From assembly GCA_947452555.1 (NCBI GenBank), contig CANGDH010000002.1, positions 62,001 through 126,000 on the forward strand: a DNA stretch of 64,000 nt, in the 5' to 3' direction. Within the stretch, counting starts at the first letter, position 1, and each line of letters starts with the position of its first letter. Source of the stretch: Bacteroidota bacterium (GTDB lineage: Bacteria > Bacteroidota > Bacteroidia > Chitinophagales > Chitinophagaceae). The notes beneath the pieces were generated by a model that searched no databases, was not told the origin of the DNA, and saw only the letters and a list, made by a program, of their open reading frames with translations. A program made the position numbers and the translations under genes. This document shows, in pieces, positions 16,559-26,002 of this stretch.

Positions 16559-18985
16559 ATGAAAAAATTTATACTTTTCGCATTTACAGCCTTTTTTTGG
16601 GGTAATAGTTTCGCTCAAACAAATACAGCTAAAAACAAACTAACCCTTCCTAACGGATGGAGCTTGTCTCCAGCTGGAACAAGTCTTCCTTTGGGCGACT
16701 TGCCGTTAAATATGGCAGTATCAAGTAGTAAAAAATATATTGCTGTTACGAACAATGGCCAGAGCAAACAATATATTCAACTTATAGATGTTCAAAAACA
16801 AAAAGTGCTAGATAATATTCTTGTAGCAAAGTCTTGGCTAGGCATTGCTTTTACAAATGATGAGAAAAAATTATACGTTTCTGGTGGCAATGACAATTGG
16901 ATTTTAGAATACCAGATTAAAAATGAAAAACTGTATTTAGCAGATTCAATTAAACTGGGAGACAAGTGGCCGACAAGAGTTTCTCCTGCAGGTTTATGTA
17001 TAGACGATATTGCTAAGCAATTATATGTAGTTACCAAAGACAATAATTCAGTTTACACTATTGACCTTAAAACAAAAAAGATTTTAAATAAAACCGATTT
17101 GCCTGCGGAAGCATATACTTGTGTACTTTCTAAAAACAGAAAAACATTATATATTTCTTGTTGGGGCGGTAGTAAGTTGTTAATGATGGATATTGCGAGT
17201 CATAAGATTACTAATGCTATTGAAGTAGGTAGTCATCCGAATGATATTGTGTTAAATAAAGCTAATACTATTTTATATGTTGCAAATGGAGAAGACAATA
17301 GCGTGTCTGTTATTGACATAAAATCAAATAAAGTAATTGAGACTTTAAATACAGCGTTATACTCGAATGCACCTACTGGTTCAGCTACCAATGGTTTAGC
17401 ATTGAGTGACGACGAAAAGACTTTATACATTGCAAATGCAGACAATAATTGTTTGTCTGTTTATAATGTTACTGAAAAAAGAAATAGCCAATCAAAAGGA
17501 TTTATTCCTGTTGGATGGTATCCAACCAACGTTAAAGTGATTGGTAAAAAAATATTCGTGACCAATGGAAAAGGGTTTACTTCTTTTGCTAATCCTTATG
17601 GACCTGATCCATATAACACAAGAGGTCAATTAGGATTTCAGAACGGTGCATTGAAAGACGCAGATGCAGTGCAATATATTGGAGGCTTAATGAAAGGAAC
17701 CATGAGTATCATTAATATCCCTACTGAAAAACAATTAAGTCTTTACTCAAAACAAGTGTACGACAATACCCCTTATAATAAAATAAAAGAACTTAGTTCT
17801 GATGCTAGTTTGGACTCTCCAATTCCAAATAAACTTGGAGCAAAATCTCCCATTAAATATGTATTCTATATTGTCAAAGAAAACAGAACTTATGACCAAG
17901 TATTAGGAGATGTTAAGGAAGGGAATGGCGATCCTGCATTATGCATTTTTGGAGAGAAAATAACACCCAATCAACATGCACTAGTTAAGGACTTTGTGTT
18001 ATTAGATAATTTTTATGTGGACGGAGAAGTAAGTGCAGATGGTCATAATTGGACCCTAGGTGGCTATTCAAATGATTATCTTGAAAAAAACTGGGTAACA
18101 AGTTATGGCGGAAGAGGCGGCACTTATGATGCAGAAGGAACAAGAAAAATAGCAAACAATAAAAACGGCTTTATTTGGGATTTTGCAAAGAGAGCTAATA
18201 TTAGTTATAGAACTTATGGAGAATTTGCCGACGATTATAAAGCTAATATCCCTGTACTTGAAAATCATTTCTGCACTTACTATACAAGTTGGGATCAAAG
18301 TGTAAGAGATACGACAAGAGTGGGTCAATGGAAAAGAGACTTTGATTCTTTACTAGCGAATAAGGCTTTACCTCAGCTTAATACTTTACGTTTAATTAAT
18401 GACCATACAGAAGGCTTAAGAAAAGGAAAACCCAGCCCCAATGCGCATGTTGCAGACAATGATTTAGCAGTAGGTATGTTTGTTGAATATTTGAGCAAAA
18501 GCCCAATTTGGAATGAGACAGCAATTTTTATTGTAGAAGACGATGCACAAGATGGGCCAGATCATATTGACGCACATAGAACTTCAGCCTATGTTGCCGG
18601 AGGACTAGTTAAAAGAAATTTTGTTGATCATACTATGTACTCTACTTCTTCTATGTTAAAAACAATTGAATTGATTTTAGGTATGCCGCCAATGAGCCAG
18701 TATGATGCTGCTGCAACTGCCATGTGGAGATGTTTTCAAAACACCCCAAACAATTTTGTTTTCAATGCAAAACCTTTACAATACGATATTAATGAAAAAA
18801 ATAAACAGGAAAGTGCTTGGCAAAAAATGAGTGAAACATTTGATTTCACTAAAGAGGATGCCATTCCTGATGGTTTATTTACGGAAGTAATTTGGAAAGC
18901 AACTAAAGGCTTAGATGCCATTGTGCCAGCCCCTAAAAGAGCTGCTTTTTTCAAAACAACTGCTAAAAAAGATAGTGACGACTAA
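16559..18985 (+). CDS. exported YVTN beta-propeller fused to a phosphoesterase domain
   Basis: This 808-residue protein has a signal peptide ending NSFAQ (about 1-20). A seven-bladed YVTN/cytochrome-cd1-like propeller follows (about 45-370), with repeats such as TLYVANGEDNSVSVIDIKSNKVIET. The C-terminal half is an alkaline-phosphatase-superfamily phosphoesterase of the PF04185 kind. Its motifs are YVFYIVKENRTYDQVLGD, a DGHNWTLGGY segment and EDDAQDGPDHIDAHRT, which carry the metal and substrate ligands. It probably hydrolyses phosphodiesters or phospholipids in the periplasm. The ATG at 16559 is chosen; an upstream TTG adds two residues. It is convergent with the esterase gene, only 12 bases away and with no terminator visible. 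Confidence 0.87.
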   Translation: MKKFILFAFTAFFWGNSFAQTNTAKNKLTLPNGWSLSPAGTSLPLGDLPLNMAVSSSKKYIAVTNNGQSKQYIQLIDVQKQKVLDNILVAKSWLGIAFTNDEKKLYVSGGNDNWILEYQIKNEKLYLADSIKLGDKWPTRVSPAGLCIDDIAKQLYVVTKDNNSVYTIDLKTKKILNKTDLPAEAYTCVLSKNRKTLYISCWGGSKLLMMDIASHKITNAIEVGSHPNDIVLNKANTILYVANGEDNSVSVIDIKSNKVIETLNTALYSNAPTGSATNGLALSDDEKTLYIANADNNCLSVYNVTEKRNSQSKGFIPVGWYPTNVKVIGKKIFVTNGKGFTSFANPYGPDPYNTRGQLGFQNGALKDADAVQYIGGLMKGTMSIINIPTEKQLSLYSKQVYDNTPYNKIKELSSDASLDSPIPNKLGAKSPIKYVFYIVKENRTYDQVLGDVKEGNGDPALCIFGEKITPNQHALVKDFVLLDNFYVDGEVSADGHNWTLGGYSNDYLEKNWVTSYGGRGGTYDAEGTRKIANNKNGFIWDFAKRANISYRTYGEFADDYKANIPVLENHFCTYYTSWDQSVRDTTRVGQWKRDFDSLLANKALPQLNTLRLINDHTEGLRKGKPSPNAHVADNDLAVGMFVEYLSKSPIWNETAIFIVEDDAQDGPDHIDAHRTSAYVAGGLVKRNFVDHTMYSTSSMLKTIELILGMPPMSQYDAAATAMWRCFQNTPNNFVFNAKPLQYDINEKNKQESAWQKMSETFDFTKEDAIPDGLFTEVIWKATKGLDAIVPAPKRAAFFKTTAKKDSDD

Positions 18986-18997
18986 TAAATAATTTGT

Positions 18998-19897
18998 CTA
19001 CAAAATTTTATTTTCAAACAACCAGGCCTCCAACATTGGGGGCCATTGTTTTTCTGACATTTTATTTTTCATGCCAAAGCCATGACCTCCTTTTTCAAAT
19101 AAGAATAATCTTGAACTAACTTTATTCTTGATTAATACTTCATTATATATCTCAGCGTTTTTTACAGGTACCGCATCATCGTCTTTTGCATGCACTATAA
19201 ATGCAATAGGTGATTCTGCATTTACCCAAGTCTCATTGCTAAAATAATTTATTTGTTCTATACTAGGGTCTTCTCCAATTAAATTTAAAGTGGAACCTGC
19301 ATGACCAAATGACTTTGTCGTAATTACAGGATAAATTAAAATCTGAAAATCAGGTCTCAATGAAATATGTGTATCATTACTAATTTTAACATCCGAATAA
19401 TGACTTGCTAAACTTGCAGCCAAATGTCCCCCAGCTGAAAATCCCATTACTCCGATTTTATGTTCCTCAATACCCCATACTGCTGCATTCTTTCTTGCTA
19501 GGTACATGGCTTGCTGAGCGTCTTGCAATGGTGCAATAGATTTATCAATTTGGCTATTGCTATTAGGCATTCTATATTTAATTACCATTGCATTCACTCC
19601 AATTGAATTAAAATATTTTGCAACATCGACGCCTTCATGCCCGTCTGCTAAAATAAAATAGCCTCCGCCAGGACATATAATAACACATGGTCTTTTTACA
19701 GTATCCTCTTTAACCCTAAAATACTGATAGCTTGGCTCTGAAACTCCAGAAGTTATTAATATTCCTAAAGTATCCATCGAGCTTTCCAAATTTGGAACCT
19801 GCTTTTGATTAGGAGTATTTTGATAAAGTGGTAAATATTGTGCCATACTCGTATTTAAAATGAAAAGGCATGTGACAAAACTAAGTGCAATCTTCAT
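18998..19897 (-). CDS. secreted alpha/beta-hydrolase (acetyl-esterase-like)
   Basis: This 299-residue exported hydrolase has a signal peptide (about 1-19, ending TSMAQ). An alpha/beta-hydrolase fold follows in the BD-FAE/acetylxylan-esterase style. The oxyanion-region PCVIICPGGGYF is near 70-81, the nucleophile elbow is GFSAGGHLAAS, the acid lies in HAKDDDAVPV and the histidine in KGGHGFGM, giving a complete Ser-Asp-His triad. Relatives deacetylate xylan or other carbohydrate esters. The gene is single, divergent from the SDR gene, and no carbohydrate-utilisation genes adjoin it, so the substrate is open. Confidence 0.87.
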   Translation of the reverse strand: MKIALSFVTCLFILNTSMAQYLPLYQNTPNQKQVPNLESSMDTLGILITSGVSEPSYQYFRVKEDTVKRPCVIICPGGGYFILADGHEGVDVAKYFNSIGVNAMVIKYRMPNSNSQIDKSIAPLQDAQQAMYLARKNAAVWGIEEHKIGVMGFSAGGHLAASLASHYSDVKISNDTHISLRPDFQILIYPVITTKSFGHAGSTLNLIGEDPSIEQINYFSNETWVNAESPIAFIVHAKDDDAVPVKNAEIYNEVLIKNKVSSRLFLFEKGGHGFGMKNKMSEKQWPPMLEAWLFENKIL

Positions 19898-20003
19898 ATA
19901 AACTATCTTTTTAAATTAAGATGAATTTAAGTCTTTTTAGCAAACATTTTATAGAGGATTTTGTTATAGCTTAACAAGTAATAACGAATAATATAAATCT
20001 AAC

Positions 20004-20759
20004 ATGAATAAAATTGCAATTGTAACAGGTGGAAGTAGAGGTCTTGGTAAAGACATGGCATTAAGTATTGCTAAAAAAGGTATTGATGTAATATTAACTT
20101 ACAATACGAATGAAGCACTTGCCATAGAGGTAGTTAAGGAAATAGAATCAATGGGTGTAAAAGCAGCAGCACTTCATTTAAATATGTCAGACTTTAACAG
20201 CTTGACAGGTTTCGTGCAAAATGTTTCATCTGTATTAGCTGCTCATTTTAATACCAATCATGTAGACTTTATAGTTAACAACGCGGGCATGGGGAAAACC
20301 GTTCCATTTATAGAGGTATCTGAAGCCATATTTGATGATTTTTTGAATGTACATTTTAAAAGTGTCTATTTTTTAACACAAAAAATTGTAGCAATCATGA
20401 ATGATGGTGGTGCTATCATAAATATTTCAACTGGAACAACTAGATTTAGTAACCCCGGCTATTCTGTCTATGCTTCTATGAAAGGCGCCATTGAAGTGTT
20501 TACCAAATATCTAGCTAAAGAATTAGGTCCAAAAGGAATTAGAGCAAATGTAATTGCACCAGGACCTGTTGAAACTGATTTTAATAATGGAGCTATCAAA
20601 AATAGTCCTCAATTTAAAGCCATGTTAGGTACTATGTCTCCACTTGGAAGAGTTGGTGCAGCCGATGACTTAGGCGGAGTGGTTGCTTTTTTATGTACGG
20701 AAGACGCTAAATGGATTAATGGTCAACGTTTAGAAGTAAGTGGAGGGATTAATATTTAA
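20004..20759 (+). CDS. short-chain dehydrogenase/reductase
   Basis: This 251-residue classical SDR is an NAD(P)-dependent oxidoreductase. The nucleotide-binding TGGSRGLG is at 8-15, NNAG at 92-95, the catalytic serine in ISTGTT around 142 and Tyr156-Lys160 in YASMK. The closing AKWINGQRLEVSGGINI is the usual SDR C-terminus. It is cytoplasmic and monocistronic. Its last 11 bases overlap the end of the convergent beta-propeller gene. Substrate cannot be predicted; the architecture resembles 3-oxoacyl-ACP reductase-like SDRs. Confidence 0.9.
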   Translation: MNKIAIVTGGSRGLGKDMALSIAKKGIDVILTYNTNEALAIEVVKEIESMGVKAAALHLNMSDFNSLTGFVQNVSSVLAAHFNTNHVDFIVNNAGMGKTVPFIEVSEAIFDDFLNVHFKSVYFLTQKIVAIMNDGGAIINISTGTTRFSNPGYSVYASMKGAIEVFTKYLAKELGPKGIRANVIAPGPVETDFNNGAIKNSPQFKAMLGTMSPLGRVGAADDLGGVVAFLCTEDAKWINGQRLEVSGGINI

Positions 20760-21753
20760 TTACCAATATTTGAAAAGTTCCGGTAATCATTTTAGGTCTT
20801 GACTTGTCACCTGCTGCTTGCATTTCAAAATCGGCAGTAGGTAGGTAAACTGTATGTATTGACTCATCAATGCCTATTGTTCTTGCTCCTTTCTTGGTTG
20901 TCATATTTTCAACAATCTCATATTGATTTGCAGAAACTGCCTTAATAATAGTCATAGTGCCTGAACCATTTGAAGTATAAATTAGTTTACTATTATTGTC
21001 ATATACTACGCCATCACAACCCTCTCCAATAGGAATTACTTTCACGACATTCCCTTTTATAGCATCCATCACTATTAATTTCCCCGCTGTTCCAGCAAAG
21101 AGCCGTTTAGTTGCAATGTCTATAGCCAGACCTGTAGGTTCCTCCCCTGGAGCAATTGACCAATGCGCTAAAACTTGTTTTGTAACAATATCAATTTGAA
21201 CAATTTCATTTTTGTCTTCCACATTTACAAATATTTGACCTGCTTCATTACTCACTGCTGTCTCAGGCTTTCCCCCTACTGGAATAGTCGCTATAACTTT
21301 TTCAGTAATTGGATCAATTACTGTCAAGTCCTTACTTCGGCCATTACAGGTTATAATAGTTTTAGTAAATGGTTCGAAAAATATGGCGTCGGGATTTTCT
21401 CCAGTTGCAATTTGACTTAATACCTCATTTGTTTTCAAGTCAAATACAGATACATTATTTAGTCTACCATTGCTTGTATACCCTTTTCCTAAAACATTAA
21501 TAAATGCAATTCCATGTACGCCAGTCGTATTAGTAATTACACCTAAAGAATCACCAGTATTTTTGTCTAACACATTTACCTGCGTCCCATGAGAAACATA
21601 TAATTTATTGGATTGTGGATTTGGAATTAAATAATCCCATCCACCCGCACTTTGAATATGAAATGTGTTAATTAATGTTGCCTGAGATTGCGCAGAAGTG
21701 TTATATACAAATACAAAAAGAGATAAAGTAATTGAGAAAATGATTTTTTTCAT
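20749..21753 (-). CDS. YncE-like periplasmic beta-propeller protein
   Basis: This 334-residue exported protein (signal peptide 1-21, ending TSAQ) consists of seven-bladed propeller repeats of the YncE/YVTN type. Blade motifs include KLYVSHGTQVNVLDKNTGDS, DLTVIDPITEKVIATIPVGG and KLIYTSNGSGTMTIIKAV. There is no catalytic motif; relatives act as binding or scaffold proteins. It lies 31 bases after the RND permease on the same strand with no terminator between, so it is probably the last gene of the efflux operon. Its stop codon overlaps the convergent SDR gene by 11 bases. Confidence 0.85.
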   Translation of the reverse strand: MKKIIFSITLSLFVFVYNTSAQSQATLINTFHIQSAGGWDYLIPNPQSNKLYVSHGTQVNVLDKNTGDSLGVITNTTGVHGIAFINVLGKGYTSNGRLNNVSVFDLKTNEVLSQIATGENPDAIFFEPFTKTIITCNGRSKDLTVIDPITEKVIATIPVGGKPETAVSNEAGQIFVNVEDKNEIVQIDIVTKQVLAHWSIAPGEEPTGLAIDIATKRLFAGTAGKLIVMDAIKGNVVKVIPIGEGCDGVVYDNNSKLIYTSNGSGTMTIIKAVSANQYEIVENMTTKKGARTIGIDESIHTVYLPTADFEMQAAGDKSRPKMITGTFQILVIKY

Positions 21754-21784
21754 GTTTAATTTTTTATAATTCTATTTCTCTAAA

Positions 21785-24700
21785 TTAGTTAATTTCCTCC
21801 TGCTTAACTCTATTAAAAATCCAAAATATAATTGGAAAAATTAACAAGGTCATTACCGTAGCAGTTACCAAGCCACCAATAATTACGATAGCTAAAGGCT
21901 TTTGTGACTCTGAACCAATTCCAGTACTTATTGCAGCAGGCATTAATCCAATGGAAGCCATTAAAGCAGTCATTACTACTGGTCTTGTTCTAACTTTTAC
22001 AGCTTGAAGTATCGCATCATTTAGTGGAAACTTAAGTTTGATATTATTATGGAACTCACTTATTAATATGACCCCATTTTGAATGCAAATTCCAAATAGA
22101 GCAATAAAGCCAACTCCTGCCGAAATACCAAAATTCATACCTGTTAAGTGTAATGCGATAATGCCTCCAATAATTGCAAATGGCACATTCGTTAAAACCA
22201 ATAGTGAATCTTTCACGTTACCAAACATGATAAATAATAAAATAAATATGCCTACCAAACTTATGGGCACCATTTGTCCTAGTCTTGCTGATGCACGAAC
22301 TTGGTTTTCAAATTCTCCTGTCCAGCCAATGCTATAGCCGTCTGGTAGTTTGATATTTTTATTTACTTGGTCCTGAGCATCTGCAATAGTTCCTCCTAAA
22401 TCTCTATCTCTTACAGAAAACTTCACACCAATAAAACGTTTTGTATTGTCTCTATAAATAAACGCCGGCCCTGTAACTTTTTTAATAGCTGCAATTTGCT
22501 TTAAAGGAATTTTAGCACCCAACATACTAGGTACTTTTAGTTCTTCGATATCCTTTTCGTCTTTTCTAAAATCCTGGTCATATCTAACCCTTACGGCGAA
22601 CTTTCTTTCCCCTTCGTACTTTTCGGTAGCCGTTTTTCCACCAATAGCCATTTCCAATACGGCCTGTGCATCCGACACCTTAATACCATATGCAGCCATT
22701 TTTTCTCTATCTAATATCACGCTCAATTCTGGTTGGCCCACATTTCTTAAAATACCTACATCCTTTATCCCTCTCACATTTTCAATTTGTTTAATTACTT
22801 GGTTCGCTATGCTATCAAGTTGATCCAAATCATCTCCATATATTTTAACTGCATTGGATGCATTAATTCCTGCAACTGCTTCCGCTACATTGTCAATAAT
22901 AGGTTGGGAGTAATTATAACCTATCCCTTGATACTTTTTTAATGAGTCATCCATTTCTCTTACTAAGTCGTCCATTGACAATTTACGCTTCCAGGTTTCT
23001 TTTGCCTTTAAGTTTACTTGCATTTGCACATAATAGAAACCACTTGGATCGGTTCCGTCATTACTTCTTCCAACTTGCGACAATACACCATTCACTTCCG
23101 GAAACTGTTGTAGTTCTTTTCTTAAGATGGCTGTTTTAGCAACTGTTTCCTGCAAACTTTGACTCATAGGAAACTTAGCTTCTACCCACAAAGCTCCTTC
23201 ATTCAATTGAGGTAAAAATTCTGTTCCTAAAAAAGAAGCCGAGAAGAAGGTGATTAACATAAATGCCAAAGAGCCTAATAATGCTTTCTTCTTATGCTTA
23301 AAAGTCCAGCCCAATCCCTTCTCGACTATTCTATTCCAAAAATTTACAAACTTGTTATCTTTTTCACGCACATTTTTATTCAATAAAATGTGACATAAAA
23401 CAGGCACTAACGTTAAGGTGAAAATTAAAGCGCCTAATAATGCAAAACCTAAAGTATAAGCCAATGGTGAGAACATTTTACCTTCCACTTTTTGAAAAGA
23501 GAAAATAGGTAATAAGGCCATTATAATAATCAACTTTGAGAAGAATATAGCTTTGCCTAAACTTGTTCCCGTTTTCTTAATTAAACTTGCTTTAGCTAAT
23601 TTATTATAGGCTTCCATTCCTTTCTTATGAGCTAAATGGTCTAGCATTACAAATACGCCCTCCACCATGACGACGGCCCCATCAATAATAATACCAAAAT
23701 CCACCGCTCCTAATGACAATAAATTAGCTGACATGCCTTTTAGCTTCAGACATAAAAATGCAAATAATAATGATAATGGTATAATAATAGACACTGTTAC
23801 TGTTGTTCTCCAGTCTGCCATAAATAAAAATACAATCACAGTAACAAAAAGTATTCCTTCAAACATATTATGCATTACAGTATCCGTAGTGTAGTCCATT
23901 AAATTATCTCTGTCATAAAATGTAACCATCTTTACATCCTTAGGTAAAACATGGTCGTTTAAGTTTTGGATTTTGTCTTTTATTCTTGTCAATACTTCTT
24001 TAGGATTCTCTCCCTTCCTCATTACCACAATCCCTTCTACTACATCATCTTGGCCATTCAATCCAACCTGCCCAACTCTTGGCATTGAACTTTCTTTTAC
24101 CAATGCAACATTTTTAACCAATATTGGATTGCCGCCTGCATCATCTACAATAATGTTTTCAATATCACTTACCGATTTTAATAAACCAACACCTCTAACA
24201 ACATAGGCTTGTTTATTCTTCTCTATAACATCTCCACCTACATTAATATTACTTTGACTCACTGCATCATATACCTGAGAAGGTGTTATATCGTACTTTG
24301 AAAGTTTACTTGGGTCAACACTTACTTCATATGTTTTTTCCTGGCCTCCAAAAGCAACTAGATCTGCCACGCCTGGCACTGCTCTTAATTGACGATCTAT
24401 CACCCAATTTTGCAATGTCAATAATTCACGGCTATCCCTAGACTTTGACTGTAATGTATATCTAAATATTTCACCTGTTGGTCCATAAGGTGGTTGAACG
24501 TCTGGCTCCACAGATTCAGGAAGTGATACATTTCTTAATTGATTGTTTACCTGTTGTCTTGCAAAGGAATCATCCACATCGTCATCAAATATAATTTTTA
24601 TGACAGATAAGCCAAACATGGTGATACTTCTTACACTTGTTTTCTTTTGAACTGAGTTCATTGAAATTTCAATGGGTGTAGTTACAAATCGCTCAATTTC

Positions 24701-24886
24701 CTCAGCACTTCGTCCGTTCCATTCAGTAACAATAATGATTTGCGTATTTGTCACGTCAGGGAATGCCTCAATAGGCATATTCTTAAATGCTACAAAACCA
24801 GCAACCACCAATAAACCAACCCAGAAAAAGGTAAACGCTTTATTCTTTAAAGAGAAGGCAATAATATTCTTAATAAATTTGTTCAT
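21785..24886 (-). CDS. czcA: CzcA-type heavy-metal RND efflux permease
   Basis: This 1033-residue inner-membrane protein is the proton-driven pump of a tripartite RND exporter. It has the N-terminal NIIAFSLKNKAF helix start, two large periplasmic loops and twelve expected membrane helices. The helix-4 signature AVDFGIIIDGAVVMVEG has the DFGxxxDGA pattern of divalent-cation (Zn, Co, Cd, Ni) exporters rather than the DAA pattern of Cu/Ag CusA proteins. It is one codon space from the adaptor gene (start 24886, adaptor stop 24889) and follows the outer-membrane factor, giving C-B-A order. It probably exports metal ions from the periplasm or cytosol; the exact metal is inferred only. Confidence 0.93.
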   Translation of the reverse strand: MNKFIKNIIAFSLKNKAFTFFWVGLLVVAGFVAFKNMPIEAFPDVTNTQIIIVTEWNGRSAEEIERFVTTPIEISMNSVQKKTSVRSITMFGLSVIKIIFDDDVDDSFARQQVNNQLRNVSLPESVEPDVQPPYGPTGEIFRYTLQSKSRDSRELLTLQNWVIDRQLRAVPGVADLVAFGGQEKTYEVSVDPSKLSKYDITPSQVYDAVSQSNINVGGDVIEKNKQAYVVRGVGLLKSVSDIENIIVDDAGGNPILVKNVALVKESSMPRVGQVGLNGQDDVVEGIVVMRKGENPKEVLTRIKDKIQNLNDHVLPKDVKMVTFYDRDNLMDYTTDTVMHNMFEGILFVTVIVFLFMADWRTTVTVSIIIPLSLLFAFLCLKLKGMSANLLSLGAVDFGIIIDGAVVMVEGVFVMLDHLAHKKGMEAYNKLAKASLIKKTGTSLGKAIFFSKLIIIMALLPIFSFQKVEGKMFSPLAYTLGFALLGALIFTLTLVPVLCHILLNKNVREKDNKFVNFWNRIVEKGLGWTFKHKKKALLGSLAFMLITFFSASFLGTEFLPQLNEGALWVEAKFPMSQSLQETVAKTAILRKELQQFPEVNGVLSQVGRSNDGTDPSGFYYVQMQVNLKAKETWKRKLSMDDLVREMDDSLKKYQGIGYNYSQPIIDNVAEAVAGINASNAVKIYGDDLDQLDSIANQVIKQIENVRGIKDVGILRNVGQPELSVILDREKMAAYGIKVSDAQAVLEMAIGGKTATEKYEGERKFAVRVRYDQDFRKDEKDIEELKVPSMLGAKIPLKQIAAIKKVTGPAFIYRDNTKRFIGVKFSVRDRDLGGTIADAQDQVNKNIKLPDGYSIGWTGEFENQVRASARLGQMVPISLVGIFILLFIMFGNVKDSLLVLTNVPFAIIGGIIALHLTGMNFGISAGVGFIALFGICIQNGVILISEFHNNIKLKFPLNDAILQAVKVRTRPVVMTALMASIGLMPAAISTGIGSESQKPLAIVIIGGLVTATVMTLLIFPIIFWIFNRVKQEEIN

Positions 24887-24888
24887 AA

Positions 24889-25977
24889 TTAATCATTTAA
24901 GGCATCGTAAACTAATAATTGATTATTAGTCATAATTTTTTCACCTTGGTTTAATCCTGTTTTGATATAGGTGATGGACCCCACTTGTCTAAATATTTCA
25001 ATCTGTCTAGTTTCAATATTAGACTTGTCTTTGAAAACCATCACATAGTTTTTGCTTTTATCAAAAATGATAGCATTGGAAGGGATGGCGATCATTTTCC
25101 CATTTTCATTAAATGAAAGTTTGATAGAAGCACTCATTTCAGGCTTTAAAATATAACCAGGGTTATCTAGTTTTATAATTGCCTTCATTGCCTTAGTAGC
25201 TGGGTCTATAATATTGAATATTTTATCCACCTTGCCAGCAAACACTTTATCAGGATAGCTTAAAGTAGTTACTTCCGCGTTCTCACCCACTTTAATATTG
25301 TTAATATCTGTCTCGTTTACATTAGCTACTGCCCAAACGTCATTGATCTCAGCAATGTCAAAAATATTATCAGATCTGTCATTTCTCAATAACATGTCTT
25401 GGTTAATTTTCTTTTCAATAATAAAACCATTTAAAGGAGCATGTACTTCATAAATTGCACCCTTATTCATGTTGTATATATTATAGGTCTCTTGTATATA
25501 CCTTAATTGGGAGAGTGACTTTTCATATTCACTTTTTGCTTCCACTACATCTCTTTCTGAATTTAATTTGCCTTCAAATAATTCCTGTGCAACTCGATAA
25601 TTGTTTTTCTTTACAATTACATCATTCTTAGAATCCTCCATGCTCTTTTCATAGCCCGCTACATCGGTACTTCTAATAGATGCTAATAATTGTCCTTTTT
25701 TTACATAGTCGCCTAATTCAACGAAGACTTTTGTAACATTACCTCCAACCACTGGATATATCTCCATTAGTTTTTTATTGTCTGCTGTAATCTTTCCAAA
25801 AAAATTCAATTCGTTTGTTAACTGCTTTGTCCCCACTTCGTAATAAGTACTTGTAGAAAGCATTTTATCAGTCATTGTAAATTTAACTTCTGACGATTTT
25901 TTTTCGTCATTGTTTGATTTGCAACTTGTAAATAACAATGTGCTTCCAATAATAATAATGGTTACTATATTTTTCAT
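24889..25977 (-). CDS. RND periplasmic adaptor lipoprotein (CzcB/CusB-like)
   Basis: This 362-residue membrane-fusion protein joins the RND pump to the outer-membrane channel. The lipobox FTSC puts the lipidated cysteine near residue 19. A split barrel-sandwich (lipoyl) domain follows, with GGNVTKVFVELGDYVKKGQLLASI at about 77-100 and APLNGFIIEKKINQDMLL later, around a coiled-coil hairpin (about 105-165). The beta-barrel and membrane-proximal domains complete the chain to LVYDALND. It lacks the histidine- or methionine-rich N-terminal extension seen in some CusB and CzcB proteins. It is 25 bases downstream of the TolC-like gene. Confidence 0.92.
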   Translation of the reverse strand: MKNIVTIIIIGSTLLFTSCKSNNDEKKSSEVKFTMTDKMLSTSTYYEVGTKQLTNELNFFGKITADNKKLMEIYPVVGGNVTKVFVELGDYVKKGQLLASIRSTDVAGYEKSMEDSKNDVIVKKNNYRVAQELFEGKLNSERDVVEAKSEYEKSLSQLRYIQETYNIYNMNKGAIYEVHAPLNGFIIEKKINQDMLLRNDRSDNIFDIAEINDVWAVANVNETDINNIKVGENAEVTTLSYPDKVFAGKVDKIFNIIDPATKAMKAIIKLDNPGYILKPEMSASIKLSFNENGKMIAIPSNAIIFDKSKNYVMVFKDKSNIETRQIEIFRQVGSITYIKTGLNQGEKIMTNNQLLVYDALND

Positions 25978-26002
25978 AGGTCTATTTGTAAACTTGTTTG
26001 AA

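Noticed and set aside
21785..24886. Copper/silver (CusA) identity for the RND pump
   Set aside because: The helix-4 motif is DFGIIIDGA, as in divalent-metal CzcA-type pumps, not the DAA-containing motif of CusA.
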